From positions 3,984,001 to 4,048,000 of the forward strand of contig NZ_CP107532.1 of the NCBI RefSeq assembly GCF_025813715.1: a stretch of 64,000 nt of DNA, given 5' to 3'. Every line of letters starts with the position of its first letter. Position 1 is the first letter of the stretch. This stretch comes from Methylobacterium sp. FF17 (GTDB taxonomy: Bacteria > Pseudomonadota > Alphaproteobacteria > Rhizobiales > Beijerinckiaceae). Under the pieces are notes generated by a model. It was not told the DNA's origin, searched no databases, and worked only from the letters and a program-made list of their open reading frames with translations. The translations under genes and the position numbers were made by a program. Of the stretch, positions 54,226 to 64,000 are shown piece by piece.

Positions 54226-55185
54226 ATGCTCCGCCGCCTTCTCCTCGCGACCTGCGCTCTCTGCCTCGCCTCCAGCCCCATCACCCCGGCGCTGGCGCAG
54301 GATGCGTCGGACTTCGTGGTCCGGCTGAACCGGCTCGAGAACCAGTCGCGCCAGACCGCCGGCCAGATCGAGACGCTGCAGCACGAGAACCGCCAGTTGC
54401 GCGAGCAGCTGCGCAAGTTCCAAGAGGATGTGGAGTTCCGCCTGCAGGAGGCGAAGGGCGGACGCCAGGGCGCCCCCTCCGGCGGCAATCCCTCCGGCAC
54501 CAACCCGGGCCAGCCCAAGACGCAGAAGCGCAGCGACGCCTTCGACCCGGACCAGAATCCCGGTCGACCGGGCGCGCCGCTGCAACTCGGGACCACGACG
54601 CCCACCTCGCCCGTCGCCGAGGCGCCGCGCGCGCGCAGCGTGCCGCCGACCGTGGTCGATGCCGACGACGCGGAACCGGGCCTGACGCCGCCCGGCCTCG
54701 GCGGACCCGTCGACCTCTCGCCCCCCGGCCGCGTGCCGACGACGGGCGCCCTGCCGAACCCGTCCCGGCCGCCGAGCGTGGCCTCCACGGGCTCGGGCGA
54801 CTCCCGGGCCGATTACGAGGCGGCCTACGCCTATATCCTCCAGCGCCAGTACGAGCAGGCCGAGATGGGCTTGCGCCAGTTCATCCAGTCGCACCCGCGC
54901 GATACCCTCGTGCCGGCGGCGACCTACTGGCTCGGCGAGAGCTACCTGCAGCGCAACCGCAACCGTGAGGCGGCGGAGCAGTTCCTGAAGGTCTCGACCG
55001 ACTATGCTCGCTCCGCCCAGGCTCCGGACGCCATGCTGAAGCTCGGCGCCTCGCTGAACGCGCTCGGCGCCCGCGAGCAGGCCTGCGCCACCCTGGCCGA
55101 ACTGGAACGCAAGTTCCCCTCCGCCAGCGCCAGCGTCCGCCAGGGCGTCTCGCGCGAACAGAAGCGCGCGCGCTGCAGCGCCTGA
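54226..55185 (+). CDS. cpoB: Cell-division coordinator CpoB (YbgF)
   Basis: A 319-residue periplasmic protein with signal peptide (LLLATCALCLASSPITPALA). Residues about 28-85 form a trimerising coiled coil (VRLNRLENQSRQTAGQIETL). A long Pro/Gly linker (about 90-205) precedes C-terminal TPR repeats (YEAAYAYILQRQYEQAEMGL; TYWLGESYLQRNRNREAAEQ; MLKLGASLNALGAREQACAT). CpoB links Tol-Pal function to peptidoglycan synthesis. It is 96 bases after pal, and its stop overlaps the proposed tilS start. Confidence 0.93.
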   Translation: MLRRLLLATCALCLASSPITPALAQDASDFVVRLNRLENQSRQTAGQIETLQHENRQLREQLRKFQEDVEFRLQEAKGGRQGAPSGGNPSGTNPGQPKTQKRSDAFDPDQNPGRPGAPLQLGTTTPTSPVAEAPRARSVPPTVVDADDAEPGLTPPGLGGPVDLSPPGRVPTTGALPNPSRPPSVASTGSGDSRADYEAAYAYILQRQYEQAEMGLRQFIQSHPRDTLVPAATYWLGESYLQRNRNREAAEQFLKVSTDYARSAQAPDAMLKLGASLNALGAREQACATLAELERKFPSASASVRQGVSREQKRARCSA

Positions 55186-56201
55186 GCCCGCTCGAGCCCG
55201 TCGGGGCGGCCGTCGAAGCGGCCCTTCGGCCCCATCTCGGCATCGGCGCGCCGGTGCTGCTCGCGGTATCCGGCGGCCCGGATTCGACGGCTCTGCTGGC
55301 CGCCGCCGCCGCGATCGGCCCACCCTCGGGCCTGCATGTCGCGACCGTCGATCACGGATTGCGACCCGAATCGTCCGAGGAAGCCCGGGCGGTGGCCGCG
55401 CTCAGCGCCCGCTACGGTATCCCGCACCGGACGCTCGCCTGGACCGGTGTGAAGCCGACGCGTGGCATCCAGGCGGCGGCCCGCGCGGCGCGCTACGCGC
55501 TTCTCGCCGACCATGCGACTGCGATCGGAGCGGAGCGCGTACTCACCGGCCACACCCGCGACGACCAGGCCGAGACCGTGCTGCTGCGGCTCCTGGCGGG
55601 GAGCGGTCCGGCCGGCCTCGCCGGCATGCGGCCCGAACGCCGGCTCTCCGGCGGCGTCCGCCTCGCGCGGCCCTTTCTGACGATCCCGAAGGCCAACCTC
55701 GTCGCTTATTGCGAAGCGCGCGCGCTCGGCTTCGCCCGCGATCCCTCGAACCGGGACGCGCGCTTCGCCCGCGTCCGCCTGCGCGACGCGATGACGATCC
55801 TGGGAGCGGAGGGCTTGACCGCCGAGCGGCTGTGCCGCCTCGCCGAACGCTGCGCCCGCGACGGGGCGGCCCTGGCGCGCGCGTCCGAGGTCGCCTTCGC
55901 GGCAGCCGTCAAGGCGTCCTCCGGACGATCGCTCCTCCTCGACGGCGCACGACTGCGGACCCTGCCGGACGCGGTCGTCCTGCGCGTCGTGAGTCTCGGC
56001 CTGGAGTGGGTGAACCCCGCAGGCGCGGAACGGCTCGAACGGCTGGAACGGCTCGTCTTCGAATCCCTCCTGCCCGCTCTGCGCACCGGCACGCCCTTGC
56101 GCCGGACCTTGCGGGCGGCGCTGGTGGAGGTGAATCCGGCCGGCGATCTCGCCCTGGCTCCCGCCCCGCCGCGCCGTACGCCAGCCCGGTCACGCGCCTG
56201 A
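55182..56201 (+). CDS. tilS: tRNA(Ile)-lysidine synthase, probable CTG start
   Basis: The enzyme that turns C34 of tRNA-Ile(CAU) into lysidine. The PP-loop is AVSGGPDSTALLAAAAA, then ATVDHGLRPESSEEARAVA, GHTRDDQAETVLLRLLAGSG and RPFLTIPKANLVAYCEARAL. The first conventional start in frame is GTG 55254, only four residues before the PP-loop strand, which is too short for the fold. Upstream in frame, CTG 55182 overlaps the cpoB stop as CTGA and would give an N-terminus LSPLEPVGAAVEAALRPHLG, helical as in other TilS proteins. The CTG start is inference; the frame and function are certain. Confidence 0.88.
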   Translation: MSPLEPVGAAVEAALRPHLGIGAPVLLAVSGGPDSTALLAAAAAIGPPSGLHVATVDHGLRPESSEEARAVAALSARYGIPHRTLAWTGVKPTRGIQAAARAARYALLADHATAIGAERVLTGHTRDDQAETVLLRLLAGSGPAGLAGMRPERRLSGGVRLARPFLTIPKANLVAYCEARALGFARDPSNRDARFARVRLRDAMTILGAEGLTAERLCRLAERCARDGAALARASEVAFAAAVKASSGRSLLLDGARLRTLPDAVVLRVVSLGLEWVNPAGAERLERLERLVFESLLPALRTGTPLRRTLRAALVEVNPAGDLALAPAPPRRTPARSRA

Positions 56202-56357
56202 GAGACTCGGGTCCAGGTGCGGCCTTGCCGCAGGGAGGTGCACGACCCTGCGCATCGACTTGGCAAGGGGTGACACGCTGCCTACATTGGACGGGAGCGT
56301 CAGGATTGACCCGCCCCATTTCGTGTCGCGGGCCCCGGCGCCTCCAGGGATTGATCG

Positions 56358-58274
<1,917 letters not shown>

Positions 58275-58310
58275 GACCGGCTGACCGCCGCAATCGACCC
58301 ATGACGATCG

Positions 58311-58338
58311 CGAGCCCGCCCTCAGGCGGGCTCGTTCG
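58311..58338 (+). terminator. Hairpin terminator after ftsH
   Basis: CGAGCCCGCC (58311-58320) pairs exactly with GGCGGGCTCG (58325-58334) around CTCA, followed by TTCGTAT. Confidence 0.75.
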
Positions 58339-58522
58339 TATCAAGGCTCCGGTAACGCTGTAGCGGCGTCCCGCCCGGCGCCGCGGGTCCGGGAAACCGG
58401 ATCTTCAGTCCGCCGGATCACAGTGCTCCGAAAACCTCAGCCCCGAGGGTGACGGTGAAGATCGTGTCCCGAGGCGGACTCGGCTTCCCTACACCGCGAA
58501 CAGAAGACGGGACGCGAAGACC

Positions 58523-59866
58523 ATGTCGCGCAAGTATTTCGGCACGGACGGCATCCGGGGACGGGCCAACGGCGTCATCACGCCCGAACTCGCCCTCAAG
58601 GTGGGTCAGGCGGCCGGCCTGGTGTTCCAGCGCGGCGACCATCGCCACCGCGTCGTCATCGGCAAGGACACCCGGCTGTCCGGCTACATGATCGAGACCG
58701 CGCTGATCGCCGGATTCACCTCGGTCGGCATGGACGTACTGCAACTCGGCCCCATGCCGACGCCGGCGGTCGCGATGCTGACGCGGTCCATGCGCGCCGA
58801 TATCGGCGTGATGATCTCGGCCTCGCACAACCCCTTCGAGGATAACGGGATCAAGCTGTTCGGCCCCGATGGCTTCAAGCTGAACGACGATGTCGAGCGC
58901 GAGATCGAATCGCTGATCGACGGCGAGTTGCACCGGCGTCTCGCGGGCTCGCGCGACCTCGGGCGCGCCAAGCGCATCGAAAGCGTGCATGCCCGCTACA
59001 TCGAGTTCGCCAAGCGCTCCCTGCCGCGCAACGTCACCCTCGACGGCCTGCGCATCGTGGTCGATTGCGCCAACGGCGCCGCCTACCGGGTGGCGCCCGA
59101 GACCCTGTGGGAACTCGGTGCCGAGGTGATCGCCATCGGCGTCGAGCCGGACGGCTTCAACATCAACCGCGATGTCGGCTCCACGGCGCCGGCGGCGCTG
59201 GCCGCCAAGGTCCGGGAACTCCGCGCCGATATCGGCATCGCGCTCGACGGTGACGCCGACCGCGTCCTCATCGTGGACGAGAAGGGCCAGTCGGTGGACG
59301 GCGACCAGTTGATGGCCGTCATCGCCCGCTCCTGGAAGGAGGACGACCGTCTGACCCAGCCCGGACTGGTGGCGACGATCATGTCCAATCTCGGCCTGGA
59401 GCGTTACCTCGGTGGGCTCGGGCTCACCCTCGCCCGCACGGCGGTGGGCGACCGCTACGTGCTGGAGCACATGCGCGAGCATGGCTACAACCTCGGCGGC
59501 GAGCAATCCGGCCACATCATCATGTCCGATTACGCCACCACGGGGGACGGCCTCGTGGCGGCCCTGCAGCTCCTCAGCGTGGTCAAGCGCCAGGAACGGC
59601 CGGTGAGCGAGGTCTGCCACAGCTTCGAGCCGCTGCCGCAGATCCTGAAGAACGTGCGCTACCGCTCCGGCGAGCCGCTGCGGGCCGATTCCGTGGTCAC
59701 CGCCATTGCCCATGCCCGCGAGCGTCTCGGCAATGCCGGACGCCTCGTGATCCGGCCCTCGGGCACCGAAACGGTGATCCGGGTGATGGCCGAGGGTGAC
59801 GATCGCCGCCTCGTGTCGGAGGTCGTGGACGATGTCGTGGATGCCGTCACCCGCGCGGCCGCCTGA
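58523..59866 (+). CDS. glmM: Phosphoglucosamine mutase
   Basis: A 447-residue alpha-D-phosphohexomutase that interconverts glucosamine-6-P and glucosamine-1-P for UDP-GlcNAc, and so peptidoglycan and LPS. Motifs: [13 protein letters not shown], active-site Ser101 in [18 protein letters not shown], the metal loop [34 protein letters not shown] and the phosphate-binding [15 protein letters not shown]. The upstream terminator shows that it has its own promoter. Confidence 0.97.
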   Translation: MSRKYFGTDGIRGRANGVITPELALKVGQAAGLVFQRGDHRHRVVIGKDTRLSGYMIETALIAGFTSVGMDVLQLGPMPTPAVAMLTRSMRADIGVMISASHNPFEDNGIKLFGPDGFKLNDDVEREIESLIDGELHRRLAGSRDLGRAKRIESVHARYIEFAKRSLPRNVTLDGLRIVVDCANGAAYRVAPETLWELGAEVIAIGVEPDGFNINRDVGSTAPAALAAKVRELRADIGIALDGDADRVLIVDEKGQSVDGDQLMAVIARSWKEDDRLTQPGLVATIMSNLGLERYLGGLGLTLARTAVGDRYVLEHMREHGYNLGGEQSGHIIMSDYATTGDGLVAALQLLSVVKRQERPVSEVCHSFEPLPQILKNVRYRSGEPLRADSVVTAIAHARERLGNAGRLVIRPSGTETVIRVMAEGDDRRLVSEVVDDVVDAVTRAAA

Positions 59867-59902
59867 GGCGCTCGGACCGAAGCAGATCGGACCCAAGCCA
59901 AA

Positions 59903-60229
59903 TCAGATCCGGTCATAGGCCGCCGCCGCCACGCCGCGCCAAGCTGCGAGGAGGGCGGCCGCCAGGGTGTCCTCTCCGGCATCCCACAGGTCGAGGCTGG
60001 TCCAGCCGCGTCGGCCCCAGGCGCCCTCCACCGCACGGAACAGGTCCGGCTCGGCCTCGCAGGAGGCCGCCTGCTGCGCCGGGGTGAGGCGCAGGACGAC
60101 CCGCTCCTCATCCACCCACAGGGTCGCGAAGATTCGCCCGCCGACCCGGAAGTCGGGATGGCCGTTATGGGCACCCTCCAGAACTTCCGGCAAGGCATGG
60201 GCAAGGCGGCGGACATCGTCGGGTTTCAT
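59903..60229 (-). CDS. MmcQ/YjbR family protein
   Basis: A 108-residue protein: VRRLAHALPEVLEGAHNGHP, DFRVGGRIFATLWVDEERV, VVLRLTPAQQAAS and GWTSLDLWDAGEDTLAAALL. The 'ALPExxEGxxxxHPxFRVxGKIFA' pattern marks the YjbR family (CyaY-like fold, possibly DNA-binding). Role unknown. Convergent with glmM. Confidence 0.85.
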   Translation of the reverse strand: MKPDDVRRLAHALPEVLEGAHNGHPDFRVGGRIFATLWVDEERVVLRLTPAQQAASCEAEPDLFRAVEGAWGRRGWTSLDLWDAGEDTLAAALLAAWRGVAAAAYDRI

Positions 60230-60405
60230 GGACCGGATGCTAGACGTATCGGGGCCCACGTCCATGCGGCGTCCTCTTTGACCCGGCTGAAGTCTCACGT
60301 CGTCACGGGCAGATCCTGGGAGCGACCGCGTTCGACTGGCCCGTTCGCTCGCGAGGTCGAGCGACTGCATGCGGGTCAACGATCCGGCAAGGATAAGATT
60401 TAACG

Positions 60406-60420
60406 TTAAACCGGACTTAA
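60406..60420 (+). promoter_or_regulatory. CtrA box (TTAA-N7-TTAA) upstream of a porin gene
   Basis: TTAA at 60406-60409 and TTAA at 60417-60420 are separated by seven bases, with C after the second, the consensus of the alphaproteobacterial cell-cycle regulator CtrA. A further TTAA at 60400-60403 makes the left part a perfect 12-bp palindrome TTTAACGTTAAA (60399-60410). It lies 78 bases before the porin ATG. Confidence 0.6.
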
Positions 60421-60497
60421 CCCTTCCCGTCGAAGATGCCTTGGTCATCCCGCCGGCGTTTCGCGCTTCCGGCACACGGTCGATTGAAGGACATCCG

Positions 60498-61367
60498 ATG
60501 CGCCGCTCCAAGCTTTCTGCCTTGGCGCGCTCGATCACGCTCATTGTGAGCGTGGCAGCGCCCTGCCTCGCCCAAGCGGCGGATCTCCTGCCTCCGCTTC
60601 CCCCCGAGCCGCTGCCCCCTCCGGTCGAGATCGGCGGAGGCTGGTACCTGCGTGGCGATGTCGGCGTCGGCGCGACCAGCGTGGGCGGGCTCACGACCAC
60701 CGTCCTGAAGGGGTCGCTGCCCGACGGCTACCGCTACGATCAGAAGGCGATCGAGGACCAGTTCTTCGCCGGCGGCGGCGTCGGCTACCAGTTCGGCTCC
60801 TACTTCCACGGTGACATCACCGCCGAGTACCGGGGCGGCGGCAAGCTCACCTTCCAGGACAGCTTCGGCGCCGAATGCCGCGAGTCGGGCTGCCGCTGGG
60901 TCAATGCCTATAACGGCAATCTCTCCTCGGTGGTCGTGATGGCCAACGGCTACTTCGATCTCGGCACCTGGTACGGCGTGACGCCCTTCGTCGGCGGCGG
61001 CGTCGGTTCCGCGTTCCACCAGCTCAGCGGCTTCAACGACCAGGGCTTCGGCAACGCGGCCGGCGGTTACGGCTTCGCCCGCGACAAGCATTCCCAGACC
61101 CTGGCCTGGGCCGCGATGGCGGGCCTGTCCTACAGCGTGACGCCGAACCTGAAGCTCGAACTCGGCTATCGCTACCTCAATCTCGGCGACGTCCGCTCGG
61201 GGGTCGTCAACTGCGTGAACCAGGATTGCGGCGGCGCGACCTACAAGATCAAGGAGGTCACCTCCCACGATGTCCGGATCGGCATGCGCTGGCTGCTCGG
61301 CGGCGTCGCCGCGCTGCCCGCCGTGGCCGAGTACTCGGAGCCCGCACCCCTCGTGCGCAAGTACTGA
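60498..61367 (+). CDS. Outer-membrane beta-barrel protein (Omp25/opacity-like)
   Basis: A 289-residue protein. Start is the ATG eight bases after GAAGGA. Signal peptide SITLIVSVAAPCLAQAA, then a Pro-rich spacer (LLPPLPPEPLPPPVEIGGGW) and barrel strands: GGWYLRGDVGVGATS, FAGGGVGYQFGSYFHGDITA, TPFVGGGVGSAFHQLSGF, YSVTPNLKLELGYRYLNLGD and the final HDVRIGMRWLLGG. After the last strand there is a tail ending LVRKY. Two Cys pairs are unusual for a barrel. Likely cell-cycle controlled through the CtrA box. Confidence 0.85.
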   Translation: MRRSKLSALARSITLIVSVAAPCLAQAADLLPPLPPEPLPPPVEIGGGWYLRGDVGVGATSVGGLTTTVLKGSLPDGYRYDQKAIEDQFFAGGGVGYQFGSYFHGDITAEYRGGGKLTFQDSFGAECRESGCRWVNAYNGNLSSVVVMANGYFDLGTWYGVTPFVGGGVGSAFHQLSGFNDQGFGNAAGGYGFARDKHSQTLAWAAMAGLSYSVTPNLKLELGYRYLNLGDVRSGVVNCVNQDCGGATYKIKEVTSHDVRIGMRWLLGGVAALPAVAEYSEPAPLVRKY

Positions 61368-61417
61368 TCCGCGACCCGGCACGGCCGGGTCGTCACGCGA
61401 CACCAATCATCGAAGTC

Positions 61418-61453
61418 AGGGCGTGGACCGAGGTCCGCGCCCTCGCTGTTTTA
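61418..61453 (+). terminator. Rho-independent terminator after the first terminal porin gene
   Basis: AGGGCGTGGACC (61418-61429) pairs with GGTCCGCGCCCT (61432-61443), 12 bp with one G-T, followed by CGCTGTTTTA. Two more hairpins flank it: GACCCGGC/GCCGGGTC (61373-61391) and CCCGTCC/GGACGGG (61456-61472). Confidence 0.8.
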
Positions 61454-61638
61454 GTCCCGTCCTTTGGACGGGAGGCCTGAATAGGCGAGAGAAGCGGCCC
61501 GATTCACCTCCGAAGGGCAATCCGGCGTTAGGCTTAATCCGTCCCTAAGCTTTCCGATGCAGGATCTGCAGGTGGGTGCCGCGCACAGATCCCGGCAGCG
61601 GGTGGTGCCCCCTCTGCCTTGCTGCACACGAGGACGTC

Positions 61639-62496
61639 ATGGCCGCTTCACGATTCCGCACCATCACGGTCCTCGGGCTGCTCGGCACGGGGCTGAGCCT
61701 GGCCGGGGCCGCACAGGCGGCCGATCTCTTGCCACCCCCGCCTCCGCCACCCGCCGCGCCGGTCGCAATCGGGGAGGGCTGGTACCTTCGGGTCGATGCC
61801 ACGGTCAGCGACTATGCGCGCCCGCGCGACGCCACCCTGCCGCCCAGCGACGGCACGATCCTGAACCCGCTCAGCCGCATGAACCTCGACACGGTGCCGG
61901 GCTATGGCGGCGGCATCGGATACCGGATCACCCCCTGGCTGCGCCTCGACGCCACCATCGATCAGCGCCTGGGCTCCCGCTACAGAGCCTATTCCTCGGG
62001 CTCGGGCTTCACCACCGGCTACAATGTCGAGGCGGGCGAGCTCGATGTGCTGACCGGCCTCGTGACCGTCTATGCGGATCTCGGAACCTGGTGGGGACTG
62101 ACACCCTATCTCGGCGCCGGCATCGGCTTCGCCGACAAGGGTTTCGGCAAGGCCTACACCCAGACGACCTGCACGATCGCGTTCTGCGACGGCAATCCCG
62201 GCACGGGCCTGCGCGACCGTGTCAGCCGTCCGAGTCGCTCGGTCACCTCCCTCGCCTGGGCGCTGACCGGCGGTGTGGCGTACGATCTCGGCCATGGCCT
62301 CAGCCTCGACACGAGCTACCGCTACGTCGACCTCGGCCGCGCCAAGACGGGGCAGGATGCCTTCGGCTACGATTCGCGCCTGAAGGACCTCGCCTCGCAC
62401 GAGGTCCGGGTCGGCCTGCGCTACAGCTTCGCGGGTGTCTCCGGTCCGATGGCCGGCCTCTCGGTGCCGAGCTGGAACCGGAACCCTTACGAGTAG
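61639..62496 (+). CDS. Outer-membrane beta-barrel protein, paralogue of the preceding gene
   Basis: A 285-residue protein with signal peptide VLGLLGTGLSLAGAAQA followed by ADLLPPPPPPPAAPVAIGEG, the same Pro-rich spacer as its neighbour. Strands: GWYLRVDATVSDYARP, GYGGGIGYRITPWLRLDATI, WGLTPYLGAGIGFADKGF, LSLDTSYRYVDLG and HEVRVGLRYSFAG. Shared layout shows a tandem duplication, well diverged. ATG 61639 starts the signal peptide. Confidence 0.84.
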   Translation: MAASRFRTITVLGLLGTGLSLAGAAQAADLLPPPPPPPAAPVAIGEGWYLRVDATVSDYARPRDATLPPSDGTILNPLSRMNLDTVPGYGGGIGYRITPWLRLDATIDQRLGSRYRAYSSGSGFTTGYNVEAGELDVLTGLVTVYADLGTWWGLTPYLGAGIGFADKGFGKAYTQTTCTIAFCDGNPGTGLRDRVSRPSRSVTSLAWALTGGVAYDLGHGLSLDTSYRYVDLGRAKTGQDAFGYDSRLKDLASHEVRVGLRYSFAGVSGPMAGLSVPSWNRNPYE

Positions 62497-62550
62497 GGAA
62501 CGGCCGAACCGGCCGGCACCGCCGTCGCCTTCCTGTCCGAGAGAATGACC

Positions 62551-62575
62551 GATGCGCGGCCCCCGGCCGCGCATC
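62551..62575 (+). terminator. Perfect 11-bp hairpin after the second terminal porin gene
   Basis: GATGCGCGGCC (62551-62561) pairs with GGCCGCGCATC (62565-62575), loop CCC, 55 bases after the stop. No T run follows. Confidence 0.6.
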
Positions 62576-62718
62576 ATGCCGTTCGCGGGAGCCCCCTGGT
62601 CCCCCATGGGAACTACTCCGTTCGAGTGATGGCAACCGACCGTTAAGGTTACCCAAGTAGAACCAGGGAAGAGGCCCAGCATCTAGACCGTCGCGCTGAC
62701 GCCCTGAGGACGACACCG

Positions 62719-63648
62719 ATGCGTACCGCAACCCTCGCACTCCTGACCGGCTTCACCCTCGGTGTCATCGCTCCCGCTCAGGCGGCCGATCTCGATTACG
62801 GCGTGCTGCGTGGTTCGGATTACGAGCCCGAGGTGGCGGCGATCGACTGGAACGGCATCTATTTCGGTGGGCATGGCGGTTATACGTCGGCATCGCTGAA
62901 CCAGAACAACGTGTTTCAGCAGCTGCTCGCCCGTGAATTCTTCATGCGCGACATCGAAAGCCAGTTCAACGTTTCAAGTTATCTGACCACACCCTCGGCG
63001 CGGATCGGTGGAGCGAGCTACGGCGCGTTTGCGGGCTTCAACTATCAGTTCGACGAAGCGGTGGTGGGCATCGAAGTGGATTACACCCGCTTCGACCGCG
63101 AAGGCAGGGCCACCAACGACATCAGCCGCATCATGACGACGTCAGGAGGCATGTCCGAAGTCGTCAGCCTTGCTGGAATCTCCGCAACGAAGATCGAGGA
63201 TTATGGAACGATCCGCGTCCGCGGCGGCTGGGCCTTCGATCGGTTTCTTCCCTTCGTGACGGCCGGTCTCGCGATCGGTCGCGCCGAAATCACCGATTCG
63301 GTCGCAGTTCAGAACTACGGCTACAATGCCCAAACCTACGCCGCCAACCTGACAGCGACGACGCCCGCCTACGTCACCCGTCACGGCTACGCGAGCTTCA
63401 ATCCCGCCTATCCGGGGCCCAGGTCGTCCCCGAACGGCGAGGTCCAGACTGTGCCAGCCTCGCCCGAACTCATCAGCAAACGCGTCGTCAAGACCGTCGG
63501 CGGCCTGGCCCTGGGCGCAGGTCTGGAATTCGCGGTGACCGAGAACATCCTCCTGCGCGGCGAGTATCAGTACGTCCAATTCAACGATTTCGACGGGCAC
63601 AAGGTGAACCTGAACACCGTGCGGGGTGGCGCGGCCCTGAAGTTCTGA
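62719..63648 (+). CDS. Outer-membrane beta-barrel protein (Omp25-like)
   Basis: A 309-residue protein with signal peptide TLALLTGFTLGVIAPAQA then ADLDYGVLRGSDYEP. Strands: DWNGIYFGGHGGYTSASLNQ, YGAFAGFNYQFDEAVVGIEV, YGTIRVRGGWAFDRFLPFVT, LGAGLEFAVTENILLRGEYQ and a final NTVRGGAALKF ending in Phe, the classical barrel terminus. It is closer in style to the porin after gyrA than to its two left neighbours. Codon use in the middle is less GC-biased than average. Confidence 0.86.
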   Translation: MRTATLALLTGFTLGVIAPAQAADLDYGVLRGSDYEPEVAAIDWNGIYFGGHGGYTSASLNQNNVFQQLLAREFFMRDIESQFNVSSYLTTPSARIGGASYGAFAGFNYQFDEAVVGIEVDYTRFDREGRATNDISRIMTTSGGMSEVVSLAGISATKIEDYGTIRVRGGWAFDRFLPFVTAGLAIGRAEITDSVAVQNYGYNAQTYAANLTATTPAYVTRHGYASFNPAYPGPRSSPNGEVQTVPASPELISKRVVKTVGGLALGAGLEFAVTENILLRGEYQYVQFNDFDGHKVNLNTVRGGAALKF

Positions 63649-63729
63649 GCGCGGCGTTAAGAGCCCGCTTGCACTTCGGCGCCAAGACTGCCTCGGCGCA
63701 GTGCGAGAACCAAGGTCCGGAGTCCGTCG

Positions 63730-63999
63730 ATGCTTCGTCTCATTTTCCTGGGTAGCGTAGCCCTGGCCGCCGGTGCGGCTCAGGCGGGCGGCGAACCCGG
63801 CGCCTATGGGCGTGCGCGCGCCCTTCCGCCCGAGATCCCCTATCGAGATCCAGCCTATATTCCGCCGCCGCCAATCCGGCCTATCGCTCTGGTGCGAGTA
63901 CCGGTCGCGCCGGTGTTCGTGGCGCCGACCTTCATCGCGCCGCGCTCCCTCGCCCTGCCGCTCTACAACGAGCCGCCGCCGCGCTTTCCCACGCCCTGA
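63730..63999 (+). CDS. Small Pro-rich secreted protein
   Basis: An 89-residue protein with a signal peptide (LRLIFLGSVALAAGAAQA) and a mature part rich in Pro, Ala, Val and Arg (EIPYRDPAYIPPPPIRPIAL; RVPVAPVFVAPTFIAP), ending RFPTP. The stop is at 63997-63999, just inside the window. No domain is known. It may be an exported structural or low-complexity peptide; weak ribosome-binding site. Confidence 0.6.
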   Translation: MLRLIFLGSVALAAGAAQAGGEPGAYGRARALPPEIPYRDPAYIPPPPIRPIALVRVPVAPVFVAPTFIAPRSLALPLYNEPPPRFPTP

Positions 64000-64000
64000 C

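Noticed and set aside
62640..62660. TTAA near the third terminal porin gene as a CtrA box
   Set aside because: Only one TTAA half-site is present; the expected second half seven bases on is missing.

Overview
The window is high-GC chromosomal DNA of an alphaproteobacterium of the order Hyphomicrobiales, most likely Methylobacterium or Methylorubrum. This rests on gene content and protein style: an ExoR orthologue, a Kdo hydroxylase, Omp25-like porins, an ssb promoter region carrying the alphaproteobacterial LexA box (GAAC-N7-GAAC), a CtrA box, a ROSE-type RNA thermometer on hsp20, and many GTG/TTG starts. The genus is inference; no rRNA gene is present. I see no insertion sequence, prophage, integrase, CRISPR array or replication origin. 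The region reads as core genome with small accessory genes between housekeeping blocks.

Layout. 1-4.2 kb: end of a possible methyltransferase gene, a secreted clan-A glycoside hydrolase, tRNA-Pro(GGG), a SphA-like outer-membrane protein and small secreted or membrane proteins. 4.2-9.4 kb: poxB behind a structured leader, a transglutaminase-like enzyme, and eutBC. 9.7-12.3 kb: ilvD overlapping exoR. 12.3-20.6 kb: a GST, xthA, a ceramidase-superfamily membrane protein, hom, glpX, a TPR lipoprotein, purEK and a small DUF465 gene. 20.7-28.6 kb: a second, divergent DUF465 gene, prpE, an Old Yellow Enzyme, a run of very small acidic-protein genes separated by hairpins, a NAGPA-type phosphodiester glycosidase, a Gly-rich secreted protein, a DUF4174 protein and an MDR-type oxidoreductase. 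28.7-35.7 kb: ssb behind an SOS box, gyrA, a porin, then coaD-ppiA-(TonB-C-like)-ppiB as a tight operon. 35.8-37.6 kb: mrp-mobA on the minus strand. 38-46.9 kb: a GGDEF protein, a PNPOx-like protein, pncB, an unusual soluble chemoreceptor, an AI-2E-family exporter with an extra C-terminal domain, hisN and a lysophospholipase-like hydrolase. 47-52 kb: ROSE-hsp20, small proteins, kdoO, a monooxygenase, two paralogous single-TM proteins and hemC. 52.1-60.2 kb: a divergent orphan response regulator/HPt pair, then pal-cpoB-tilS-ftsH-glmM and a YjbR protein. 60.4-64 kb: three consecutive outer-membrane beta-barrel genes, the first with a CtrA box, and a Pro-rich secreted peptide.

How the genes fit together. 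Envelope biogenesis dominates: Pal/CpoB for outer-membrane constriction, GlmM for UDP-GlcNAc, FtsH for quality control, KdoO for lipid A core, four Omp25-like barrels, and ExoR, which in rhizobia restrains the ExoS/ChvI envelope-stress system. Central metabolism is represented by PoxB, PrpE, GlpX, Hom, IlvD, PurEK, PncB, CoaD and HemC. I found no convincing candidate for a wholly new multi-gene system. The most informative non-coding signals are the ROSE thermometer, the SOS box, the CtrA box, the switch-like double hairpin after gyrA, and the paired hairpins upstream of poxB.
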